Position numbers and translations under genes: made by a program. The notes under the pieces were generated by a model. The model did no database searches. It had not been told where the DNA came from and saw only the letters and a list, made by a program, of their open reading frames with translations. A DNA stretch of 64,000 bases from Sporomusaceae bacterium (GTDB lineage: Bacteria > Bacillota > Negativicutes > UBA1444): contig JAHDPL010000032.1 of assembly GCA_018434355.1 (NCBI GenBank), positions 27,373 to 91,372 of the forward strand, written 5' to 3'. Every line of letters begins with the position of its first letter. Position 1 is the stretch's first letter. Positions 44,222-52,014 of this stretch are shown piece by piece.

Positions 44222-45334
44222 CTACTTGATGACTTCCCTGCCGACCATCATCCGTTCCATCGCTTTTTCATCTACCTCGTATCGAACGCCGTTTGTTTCG
44301 TCCGGTACGATAAGCGTGCAACGGTCGGTTATGTTGACATGCGGCGTCGTAATGTCTTCTTTGAAATAACGATTGCTGGCGGCGATGTCATGCGCAAGCT
44401 GCGTGAAATTGGGCAGGCTGGCGAACGAGATGTTTTGTACGCGACCGATGCCGAGTTCCGTCATGCCGCCGACCCACACCGGGATATCGTGCTGCAGGCA
44501 AAGATCGTGAATTCGTACCGACTCGCACAGGCCGCCGCAACGGCTGGATTTGATGTTGATGATTTTGCAGCTCCCCATCGCAATCGCATGCCGCGCCGTG
44601 TCATAGGAAACGATGCTCTCATCGAGACAGACCGGGGTCTTGATCGCTTTCTGCAACACGGCATGGTCGACGATATCATCTTCCGCCAGCGGTTGTTCGA
44701 TGTATTGAAGGTTCAGGTCATCCATCGCCTTAAACAGTTCTAGGTCGGCCAACGTGTAATCCGAATTGGCATCGACGGTAAGCACGATATCCGGGTAATG
44801 GCGGCGAATCTCCCGCAGCACTTCGATATCCCAGCCTGGTTTGATCTTGACCTTGGTCCGATGGTAGCCCTCCGCCAGATACTTTTCGATCTTGCCGAGC
44901 AATGCAGACACCGTCGGCTCAACCCCTAGGCTGACGCCGACTTTGACTTCGGACTGCGTCCCGCCCAGCAGCGTTTTCAGCGACTTGCCCTCACGCTGGC
45001 TGTGCAGTTCCCAAAGCGCGTTCTCCACCGCTGCGATGGCTAGGCGATTGCCTCGGATAAAGGTCATTTTCTGCATGAAGTCGTAAGGATCTTGAAGTTC
45101 CTTGTGCAGAATCACCGGCGCAATGATATTTTTGATGATGTGGAAGCAGGTCCCGTTGTCTTCGGGATTGTATAACGGTCCATAAAAAGCCTTGCATTCG
45201 CCGTAACCGACAAGGCCTTCTGAAAAGACCTTGACAATTAGTGCATCCCGCTCGACAAATCTGGTGAAACTAGTTTCAAACGGATGCAGGAATGGGTTTT
45301 TCACATGGATAATATCGATTCTGTCAATTTGCAC
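44222..45334 (-). CDS. N-acylamino acid racemase / OSBS-family enolase-superfamily enzyme
   Basis: This 370-residue enolase-superfamily protein matches the OSBS/N-succinylamino acid racemase branch. It has KVKIKPGWD, in which Lys161 and Lys163 form the K-x-K motif, metal ligands Asp188, Glu213 (IEQPL) and Asp238 (LDES), and Lys262 on the opposite face. The GGMTELGIGR and ASNRYFKEDI segments are typical. Members interconvert D- and L-N-acylamino acids or make o-succinylbenzoate. No menaquinone genes lie nearby, while deacylases and D-amino acid enzymes do, so racemisation is the better reading. GTG 45334 is chosen from GTG 45334 or 45340, with AGGAAGGACG upstream. Confidence 0.88.
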   Translation of the reverse strand: MQIDRIDIIHVKNPFLHPFETSFTRFVERDALIVKVFSEGLVGYGECKAFYGPLYNPEDNGTCFHIIKNIIAPVILHKELQDPYDFMQKMTFIRGNRLAIAAVENALWELHSQREGKSLKTLLGGTQSEVKVGVSLGVEPTVSALLGKIEKYLAEGYHRTKVKIKPGWDIEVLREIRRHYPDIVLTVDANSDYTLADLELFKAMDDLNLQYIEQPLAEDDIVDHAVLQKAIKTPVCLDESIVSYDTARHAIAMGSCKIINIKSSRCGGLCESVRIHDLCLQHDIPVWVGGMTELGIGRVQNISFASLPNFTQLAHDIAASNRYFKEDITTPHVNITDRCTLIVPDETNGVRYEVDEKAMERMMVGREVIK

Positions 45335-45366
45335 CGCCACACCGTCCTTCCTGTATTTTGTGCGGA

Positions 45367-46026
45367 CTATTTCTTGTCGCTTAAGTAGATGATCCGCGCC
45401 ATCGCGATGCCACCGGCAATCACACAAATCGAAAGCAACGAACCCGGAAGGCCGACTTTGGGAGCAGCGAACGTAATCGCCAGGCCGGCAACAATCGTCA
45501 ACGCCCCGATTTTGAAGTGTTTGCGCGACAGTTCAGCATATACTGCTCCGAATACCGCCGGCAGGATAAAGCCGAAAGCTTTGGTGACAAATTTCGGTAC
45601 CAGCGGCATAATCGCCGAGCCGATCAAGGTAAACAGCGTGATAATCGCTACTGAAACAAATACTGATGCTGCAATGCCGATGGTCGACATCACGTCGCCC
45701 TCCGGCGACCCCGGTTCCGCTCCGGCCACTCTTTGCGCCATCGTGGCGGCCGGCACCCGGATATCGGCAACGTTGCCGCACAACCAGCCGATATAAGACC
45801 CGCCAACTCCCAACATCGGATAGAACGACAACGGCTGCACCACCCAGCTGACGCCAAAAGCGCTGAACGCCACCGCGTAAATCTGCAACAAATCGGTAAA
45901 TTGCGGCATGACTCCAACCACGCCAGCCAAGTACAGCGCCGGCACAAAATTGGCGATTAGTCCCGCGATCAGGGTAAATGTGCCGATCCGAGCCGCACGG
46001 GCCGAAAAATTATAATTGCCTTCCAT
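45367..46026 (-). CDS. Small multi-span membrane protein of unknown function, 219 aa
   Basis: I do not recognise its function. It has about five or six hydrophobic helices. The most distinctive stretch is VGGSYIGWLCGNVADIRVP near residues 75-93, followed by a loop with Ala, Gly and Pro. There is no signal peptide and no known catalytic motif. I chose ATG 46026 because GAGGAGG lies upstream, spaced about 12. It directly follows a second membrane protein (46086-46781) with a 59-base gap. The pair stands between a D-aminoacylase-type gene and the racemase gene, so the two proteins look like subunits of one transporter for D-amino acids or N-acyl amino acids. That is inference from context. Confidence 0.75.
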   Translation of the reverse strand: MEGNYNFSARAARIGTFTLIAGLIANFVPALYLAGVVGVMPQFTDLLQIYAVAFSAFGVSWVVQPLSFYPMLGVGGSYIGWLCGNVADIRVPAATMAQRVAGAEPGSPEGDVMSTIGIAASVFVSVAIITLFTLIGSAIMPLVPKFVTKAFGFILPAVFGAVYAELSRKHFKIGALTIVAGLAITFAAPKVGLPGSLLSICVIAGGIAMARIIYLSDKK

Positions 46027-46060
46027 ATCGATATTGATCCTCCTCATTCATTTGCTCAGC

Positions 46061-46075
46061 TTTTCGATTTTCGAA
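46061..46075. promoter_or_regulatory. Second copy of the shared 15-bp motif
   Basis: TTTTCGATTTTCGAA, identical to 38389-38403, lies in the 59-base gap between the two membrane protein genes. Its position inside the operon makes an internal processing or translation control site as likely as a transcription factor site. Confidence 0.4.
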
Positions 46076-46085
46076 GAAAAATCGC

Positions 46086-46781
46086 TTAGAAAAAGTAGGC
46101 GGCGGCAAACATGCCGATCAACATCGAGATGCCAAGCGCCGGTTCCTGCAGTCGGGGATAGTTGCCGGCATACTTGCCGATCAGGAACATGGAAACAAAA
46201 GCGACGATTCCGGCAAAAAACTGCCCGCCCCCTTTTATCAACGCAGGACTCCACAAAGATGCAAACAAGCCAATCGCAGCGCCGGTCATGATGAGTTTCA
46301 CCCAAGCCGGATCATATTTTTGATTCATCTTGCTGATCGCCGAGTTCATGCGCTTGACAAACAGCAGCGCCACCAGCATCCAGCCGGCATTGTTCAGCGC
46401 CATGCCCCAGAGCGCATAGCTGAATGCCTTGAGATCAAACGCTGCGGATCGCATATCCACGCCGACGACCTTGGTGGCCAAGGCAGACATCGCTAATTCG
46501 GTCCGGGCGGCGCCGATATCGTTCATCCGCATCCAAGTAGTTGGTCCGCCAAGCACCGCCAGTAACGCCAACAAGATAACAACCGGCCCCAGGGATGGTC
46601 CTATTGCAGTAATCATTGCCGCCCGCATCCCTTTTACAGATGTACTTCTCGGCATTCCCAGCTTGTCTGCGGCTTTGAATCCCTCCCGCAAAAACAGCGC
46701 GCTCTGGACCAACACCACGATTACCATGATACTGGAAGCGACCCACATTCCCGGACTGTTCATCACACTCTTCAAATCCAA
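46086..46781 (-). CDS. DUF5058-like membrane protein, 231 aa
   Basis: The protein has about six hydrophobic helices. It begins near MDLKSVMNSPGMWVASSIMV, and the loop with GMRAAMITAIGPSLGPV is charged and probably conserved. I recall DUF5058-type proteins from Firmicutes and Synergistetes with this front part; the assignment is tentative. TTG 46781 is preferred because GGAGG lies eight bases upstream, whereas the GTG at 46790 abuts the site. It follows the N-acyl-D-amino-acid deacylase by 18 bases and precedes the other membrane protein. Co-translation suggests a two-component permease; no ATPase or solute-binding protein accompanies them. Confidence 0.72.
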   Translation of the reverse strand: MDLKSVMNSPGMWVASSIMVIVVLVQSALFLREGFKAADKLGMPRSTSVKGMRAAMITAIGPSLGPVVILLALLAVLGGPTTWMRMNDIGAARTELAMSALATKVVGVDMRSAAFDLKAFSYALWGMALNNAGWMLVALLFVKRMNSAISKMNQKYDPAWVKLIMTGAAIGLFASLWSPALIKGGGQFFAGIVAFVSMFLIGKYAGNYPRLQEPALGISMLIGMFAAAYFF

Positions 46782-46799
46782 AGAAAACACCTCCTCAAA

Positions 46800-48428
46800 T
46801 TATTGGCCCTTGCGTGTAATCACTCTGCCATTGAAAACTTTTTGATGCATTCCGTTCGCCAGTACAACCTTGCCATTCACGACAACATATTCAAAGCCGC
46901 TCGAATACTGTTTAGGATCGCTATACACCGCATTGTCTCTCACTTCGTCCGGATCGAACACAACCGCGTCGGCGTAGTAGCCTACCCGCAGCAAGCCGCG
47001 CTTCGGCAGCCCCAGTCGCCATGCCGGCATATACGACATTTTCTTGACGGCCTCTTCCAAACTCAGGACTTTCTTCTCACGCACATATCGCGCCAATACT
47101 CTGGCTCTGGTGCCGAACGCGCGCGGATGCGGCATGCCGAATGACATCACTCCCTCGGTCGAGACGCTCATTCCATCCGAGCCGATCATTGACATCGGGT
47201 GTCTAAGAATATTGATCAGGTCATCTTCCGCCATCAGCAACAGTACAATCAACACCTTGCCTTTTTCGGCGATGAGCAAGTCAAACACAGTATTATAGGG
47301 ATCTTTGCCTTGCAAGTCGGCAATTTGTCGGATGGTTTTCCCTTCCAGATGCTTGTTCGCTTGGCTGTTAACGGTGGTAATCGTGATATTTTCCCAGCCG
47401 CCTGCCGCCTTAAACAGATTCTGCCAACCGGTGATTCCGGTTTCGACATCGGCAACGATTTTCGCCCGGATTTCGGCATCCGCCAGACGGGTCAGCAGTT
47501 TTTCCACGCCGCCTTCGAAGGCCCAGGGCGGCATGCAGGCAGTCAGTCCTGTCATTCCACTCGTGTACGGATAAAGGTCGAACGTTGTCTCCACCCCATC
47601 CTGATTAGCCTTGTCGATTCTCGCCAACAGCTCTGGCGAACGACCCCAGACCGATTGCCCGGCAACCTTCAGATGCGAAACATGAACCGGAACTCCAGCT
47701 TTTTCGCCAATGGTCAGCGCTTCCTCCAGCGCGTCGAATACGCCTTCGCTCTCGTTGCGGATGTGACTCACGTAAAATCCTTGATACGGCCCGATTTCTT
47801 TCGCCAGTTCGGCCAGTTCATCCGTTGTGGAAAATTCGCCCGGCATATAGATCAAGCCGGAACTGAACCCGACCGCGCCTTCCGCCAAACCTGCCGCCAC
47901 CAGCGCTTTCATTTCCGACAGTTGCCTATTCGTTGGCGCCTGCTTGTCAAAACCCATGACAGCAATCCGCACCGCCCCTTGCGCCAGCAACGCGCAGACA
48001 TTCAGCGCCGGCGGATGTTGCCGGATATAGTCGAGGTACTCCGCCATCGACTCCCACTTAAGCTCGATGGTTACCGGCAGATTGCCGATCATCCGGGTAC
48101 CCAGGTAGTCGATCAGCAGTTGCCGATTAGCTTCCGACACCGGCGCCACGCCAATTCCGCAATTCCCTACGACTTCGGTGGTCACGCCGTCGAAAATCTT
48201 GCTGTTTGTCAGCGGATCAAACAGCACCGCCAGATCTGAGTGTGTATGCATGTCGACAAATCCCGGCGCAACGACTTTGCCGCTTGCATCAATCGTCTCG
48301 CGGCTTGTCGCGTCGGACAGATCGCCAATGGCAATAATCTGGTCGCCCACTATCCCAACATCGGCCGCATAGCCCGGATTTCCAGTCCCATCGATAATTA
48401 ACCCATTAACAATTTTTACATCATACAT
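46800..48428 (-). CDS. N-acyl-D-amino-acid deacylase family amidohydrolase
   Basis: The 542-residue protein belongs to the metal-dependent amidohydrolase superfamily, D-aminoacylase branch. Metal and substrate motifs: FVDMHTHSD, VVGNCGIGVAP, VSHIRNE, VSHLK and MIGSDG, with a C-terminal composite domain (GYYADAVVFDPDEV). It hydrolyses N-acyl-D-amino acids to the free D-amino acid. GGAAGGAGGTG precedes ATG 48428. The following D-amino acid transaminase and D-serine ammonia-lyase genes support D-specificity. The full family range also includes dihydroorotase-like enzymes, but the motif order favours the aminoacylases. Confidence 0.92.
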   Translation of the reverse strand: MYDVKIVNGLIIDGTGNPGYAADVGIVGDQIIAIGDLSDATSRETIDASGKVVAPGFVDMHTHSDLAVLFDPLTNSKIFDGVTTEVVGNCGIGVAPVSEANRQLLIDYLGTRMIGNLPVTIELKWESMAEYLDYIRQHPPALNVCALLAQGAVRIAVMGFDKQAPTNRQLSEMKALVAAGLAEGAVGFSSGLIYMPGEFSTTDELAELAKEIGPYQGFYVSHIRNESEGVFDALEEALTIGEKAGVPVHVSHLKVAGQSVWGRSPELLARIDKANQDGVETTFDLYPYTSGMTGLTACMPPWAFEGGVEKLLTRLADAEIRAKIVADVETGITGWQNLFKAAGGWENITITTVNSQANKHLEGKTIRQIADLQGKDPYNTVFDLLIAEKGKVLIVLLLMAEDDLINILRHPMSMIGSDGMSVSTEGVMSFGMPHPRAFGTRARVLARYVREKKVLSLEEAVKKMSYMPAWRLGLPKRGLLRVGYYADAVVFDPDEVRDNAVYSDPKQYSSGFEYVVVNGKVVLANGMHQKVFNGRVITRKGQ

Positions 48429-48459
48429 TATTTTGTCACCTCCTTCCGGATATTGTTGC

Positions 48460-49326
48460 TTAGCGGTAACAAACTTCCTGAATTCTCTCTTCGTACAGCG
48501 CCATGATCTTTTGGGTCACTACGCCGACCTTGCCGTCGCCGACCGGCTTTTCGTCAATCTTGACCAGTGGAACGACTGCCAGGGAATTGGTGATCATTGC
48601 TTCATCGGCCGCGAGGTAAAACTCCAGCGGCACAAACTCTTCGACAACCGGAATTCCGTTCGCTTTGGCCAATTCAATCACCGTCGTGCGAGTAATGCCC
48701 GGCAAAATGTACTTTCCATTAGGCGATGTGTACAAGACACCGTCTTTGACGGCAAAGCAGTTGCTATGAGCACATTCTGTCACTACTTCTTTGCCCTTGA
48801 TCTCGCGGATCAGCAGACTTTCGTAGCAACCCGCAGCCACGGCGGCGTTTTTGGCCAGTACGCTGCCCAACAAATTCAGCGATTTCACATGGCACAACAG
48901 GTGCCGCTCATCCGGGTGGGAAATCGCTGAGGCGCCTTCGCTGAAGTATTCCGGCGGATAGGGCTTCAACGGCGTGATCGTGCCGGAAAACAGAGGACGG
49001 ATATCCTTGGCGCAGGCGTGGGACCGAGGCGAAGACCAACCGCGGGTATACTGCACATAGACCAAGGCTTCCTGCAAACCGGATTCCTGCGTCATCGCGC
49101 TGATGATTTCGGTCATTTCCGCCTGCGAAAAACTCGGCGTGATACCAATCAAATTGCAGCTTCGCTCCAGGCGGTTCAAATGCGCGTCCAGCAAAAAGTG
49201 TCGCCCGTTCATCAAGCACCAGGCGTCATACACCCCGTCACCGAATTGATAGCCACGGTCTTCCAGCCGTGCCACCGGTTGATCAATATAGACCAGTTTT
49301 CCGTCAAACATTCCGACTGCTTTCAA
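48460..49326 (-). CDS. dat: D-amino acid aminotransferase (class IV)
   Basis: This 288-residue fold-type IV PLP enzyme carries the Lys (Lys148, HVKSLNLL) that binds PLP, the RxH pair (SPRSHACA) that in D-amino acid transaminases binds the substrate carboxylate, and TECAHSNCF in place of the more usual TEGSSSN. It moves amino groups between D-amino acids and 2-oxo acids. The RxH pair distinguishes it from branched-chain transaminases. A TTG start at 49326 follows a GAGGTGAAGGA purine stretch. The gene lies 27 bases from D-serine ammonia-lyase, in a D-amino acid operon. Confidence 0.9.
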   Translation of the reverse strand: MKAVGMFDGKLVYIDQPVARLEDRGYQFGDGVYDAWCLMNGRHFLLDAHLNRLERSCNLIGITPSFSQAEMTEIISAMTQESGLQEALVYVQYTRGWSSPRSHACAKDIRPLFSGTITPLKPYPPEYFSEGASAISHPDERHLLCHVKSLNLLGSVLAKNAAVAAGCYESLLIREIKGKEVVTECAHSNCFAVKDGVLYTSPNGKYILPGITRTTVIELAKANGIPVVEEFVPLEFYLAADEAMITNSLAVVPLVKIDEKPVGDGKVGVVTQKIMALYEERIQEVCYR

Positions 49327-49353
49327 AGTCCTTCACCTCATCCCATTATTATT

Positions 49354-50676
49354 TCACGGAGTTTCCTGTAGCAAATCGGTTCCCTGCAGATAAAACGACT
49401 GCATGATCTCCGCAGGCACCATGCTGCCGCCGGTTGCCCAAGCTATGTGCACGGCATCCTCTACGGCAATCGGCAGGCGAATCGGTCCGGTGAACCCGGC
49501 CAGGGCGGACGGTTCCAAAAATACGTTTTCCGTTTTGGCCAACAGGGCAAGCATTCGATACAATTCATCGTCCTCCACGGTATAAACACCACAGATCAAG
49601 CTACCGACATTTTTGCCGACAAATCCCGACGGGCGGCCCACCGCAAGCCCGTCGGCGGCGGTGATATTATCGACACCAAAATCCTGAACCGAAACCTCAT
49701 CATGCAAGCCTGTCATCAGTCCGAGCAACATCGCCGGCGCGTGGGTCGGTTCGGCGAAATAGCAGTGGACATTGTCACCGAAAAGCAGTTTCAGGCCGAA
49801 AGTGATCCCGCCCGGTGAACCGCCGACGCCGCAGGGAAGATAGACCAACAAGGGGCGCTTCTCATTGATGACAATCTGTTGCTCATCCAGTTGCTGCTTC
49901 AACCGAAGCGCCGCCACCGCATAGCCCAAAAACAAATCGGCGGAGTTTTCATCATCGATAAAATGACAACGCGCATCTTTTGCCGCCTGCGCCCGCCCCT
50001 CGGCCACCGCCTGTGAAAAATCGGCGTTGTGCTCGACCACGCAGACGCCTTTGGCCCGCAACAGAGATTTTTTCCACTCTTTTGCATCCGCCGACATATG
50101 CACCGTCACCTTAAACCCCAATTTTGCGCTGATGATGCCGATACTCAGTCCCAGATTGCCGGTCGACCCGACGGCAATCGAATAGCCGGAGTAAAGCCGA
50201 CGAAATGGTTCACTGTCGATGACGCTGTAATCGTCGGTTTCCTTGAGCAAATGATGTTCCATCGCCAATTCCTCGGCGACCTTCAGGACCTCATACACGC
50301 CGCCGCGCGCCTTAATCGACCCGGCAATCGGCAAATGGCTGTCGTATTTTGCGTATAATGAGCCGCATATTTTCTTGTGATACAGGCGTTCCAGTTCACA
50401 TTGCATCCGGGGAACCGGTTGCAACGGCGACTCGATCACGCCCTGCGTCGACTGGGTTTCCGGAAACACTTTGGCAATGTAAGAAGCAAATCGCCGCAGA
50501 CGCCTGTCGGCCGCCTCAACATCCGTTATCCCCAGTTTCATTGGCAGTCCGTCAACCGACGAGGCGTAAGCGAGATTTGTCCACCATACTTCCCGCGTAG
50601 CCATAACATCCTGCAGCAACGGTTGTTCCGCCTGCCACTCTGCCAGTGTCCGTCCCGCTATCTTCGCCTTTTGCAT
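49354..50676 (-). CDS. dsdA: D-serine ammonia-lyase
   Basis: This 440-residue fold-type II PLP enzyme turns D-serine into pyruvate and ammonia. The PLP Lys is in [14 protein letters not shown] (about Lys122, against Lys118 in E. coli DsdA), and [16 protein letters not shown] is the phosphate-binding loop. Length and N-terminal helix region match DsdA. A diaminopropionate ammonia-lyase is less likely because the DsdA-specific Gly-rich loop is present. GAAGAGGTGAG precedes ATG 50676. It lies next to an M20 peptidase and the D-amino acid transaminase on the same strand. Confidence 0.95.
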   Translation of the reverse strand: MQKAKIAGRTLAEWQAEQPLLQDVMATREVWWTNLAYASSVDGLPMKLGITDVEAADRRLRRFASYIAKVFPETQSTQGVIESPLQPVPRMQCELERLYHKKICGSLYAKYDSHLPIAGSIKARGGVYEVLKVAEELAMEHHLLKETDDYSVIDSEPFRRLYSGYSIAVGSTGNLGLSIGIISAKLGFKVTVHMSADAKEWKKSLLRAKGVCVVEHNADFSQAVAEGRAQAAKDARCHFIDDENSADLFLGYAVAALRLKQQLDEQQIVINEKRPLLVYLPCGVGGSPGGITFGLKLLFGDNVHCYFAEPTHAPAMLLGLMTGLHDEVSVQDFGVDNITAADGLAVGRPSGFVGKNVGSLICGVYTVEDDELYRMLALLAKTENVFLEPSALAGFTGPIRLPIAVEDAVHIAWATGGSMVPAEIMQSFYLQGTDLLQETP

Positions 50677-50729
50677 CGCTTTCTCACCTCTTCAGAACTC
50701 ATTTGCACGGTCTTGTCCGGCCCATCCCT

Positions 50730-51872
50730 TTAAACTGCGTCGATGGAAAGCGCTAATAGTTTGGTCCGCTCGACCAGGCTGTCCAGTTCGATAAATTCCC
50801 GGTCACTATGGTTGAAAGAACCCCGTGCGCCCATCGCACAAAGCGAGGGAGCGCCGGCCCGCACCGTCCAGCCTGCATCCGAAGCCCCGCCGCCCACTTT
50901 CTTTTCCACAGCCAGTCCCAGTTTCTCGCCTTGCTGTCTGACGATTTCATACAACTTCAGATTGCCTTCCGTCACTTCCATCGGTGTGAATCGTTCACGC
51001 AGATTGGATACTTCACAGGATGTGCCGGGAATTACACTCTCGGCGGCGATCTTGCGCAGACTTTCCAGTCCTTCCGCTCCGTCGGCGGCAGTCAGATAAC
51101 GCATGTCAATGACCACGGAAGCGGAATCGGCTACCGCGTTGGCCACGGTGCCGCCGGTAATCACGCCGCAGTTGAAGGTCAGGCCGCGGTCCTTGTCCGT
51201 CAGTTTGTTGACTGCGATAATCTTGTGCGCCAACTCGACGATGGCGCTGGCCCCCTTGTCCAAGTCAGCCCCGGCATGCGCGGCAATCCCCTTGACAATC
51301 AGTTCGGGATGAATATTGCCTTTGCGCCCCACCAACACCGCTTGGCCGGCACTGGCGGTCTCCATATTGAAAACAGCGTCTTTCCCCTTGGCATGTTGTT
51401 CAAATAGCTCCGGCGCATTAGTTTTGGGGTGAGCCGGTTCTTCGTCGCCAGCAAAAAGCACGGTGACGTTCTTGTCGTTCCAGCCCGATTCATACAAGGC
51501 TTCCAATGCAAACAACGCAATCGTGATGCCGCCTTTCATATCGAGGACGCCAGGTCCGTAGGCTTTGCCGTCTTTTATCGTAAAAGGCCGCTTGGCCACG
51601 GTCCCGATCGGAAATAGCGTGTCCATGTGACCGATGATCATTACCTCTTTATTGCCGGTTCCTTGCTTTTTCGCCAGCAAATGTGTGCAAGCGCCCGGAT
51701 AATCCAGATACTCGACCGCGAAATCCATTTCCGCAAGCTTGTCGCCGATTATGCGGGCAACTTTCGCGACTCCTTCCGGGCTGTCAATCCCCGAATCGAT
51801 ATTCACCATTTTTTCAAGAAATTGAACCATTTTTTCATGTTTAGTTTCGATGGCTTGCAATAGCTTCTCCAT
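50730..51872 (-). CDS. M20 family peptidase, third copy
   Basis: This 380-residue zinc metallohydrolase has MIIGHMDTLFP, GPGVLDMKGG, AGDEEPAHP, METASAG and the C-terminal GSFNHSDREF. It is more distant from the two glutamate-carboxypeptidase-like copies than they are from each other. AGGAGG lies nine bases before ATG 51872; the GTG at 51878 is too close to it. It heads the D-amino acid operon and is divergent from an unusual regulator, so it is likely controlled by it. Removal of an acyl or amino acid group from imported substrates is inferred. Confidence 0.9.
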   Translation of the reverse strand: MEKLLQAIETKHEKMVQFLEKMVNIDSGIDSPEGVAKVARIIGDKLAEMDFAVEYLDYPGACTHLLAKKQGTGNKEVMIIGHMDTLFPIGTVAKRPFTIKDGKAYGPGVLDMKGGITIALFALEALYESGWNDKNVTVLFAGDEEPAHPKTNAPELFEQHAKGKDAVFNMETASAGQAVLVGRKGNIHPELIVKGIAAHAGADLDKGASAIVELAHKIIAVNKLTDKDRGLTFNCGVITGGTVANAVADSASVVIDMRYLTAADGAEGLESLRKIAAESVIPGTSCEVSNLRERFTPMEVTEGNLKLYEIVRQQGEKLGLAVEKKVGGGASDAGWTVRAGAPSLCAMGARGSFNHSDREFIELDSLVERTKLLALSIDAV

Positions 51873-51945
51873 TCTCACAGGCCTCCTAATGATATTTTTC
51901 TTCTTCTCGTCCCATTGCGGCTTTTCGAATAGTCCGATTAGTGTT

Positions 51946-51951
51946 ATTATA
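51946..51951 (-). promoter_or_regulatory. -10 box of the D-amino acid operon
   Basis: A perfect TATAAT on the minus strand, about 75 bases before the first gene of the operon, in the gap shared with the divergent regulator. The -35 region is poor, which fits an activated promoter. Confidence 0.45.
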
Positions 51952-52014
51952 CGGATAAAGTCATCGACCTAATATCGTCCTTAATGTGTCAATAATTCGA
52001 AGGGAAGTGCAACC

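Noticed and set aside
44222..45334. MenC (o-succinylbenzoate synthase) for menaquinone synthesis
   Set aside because: No men gene is nearby and the surrounding genes are for D-amino acids and acyl-amino acids, though sequence alone cannot exclude OSBS activity.
47199..48239. 346-residue plus-strand frame over the D-aminoacylase gene
   Set aside because: It is a shadow of a conserved amidohydrolase, with biased composition and no ribosome site.
49354..50676. Diaminopropionate ammonia-lyase
   Set aside because: The SIKARGG and [10 protein letters not shown] segments and the N-terminal region match D-serine ammonia-lyase better.
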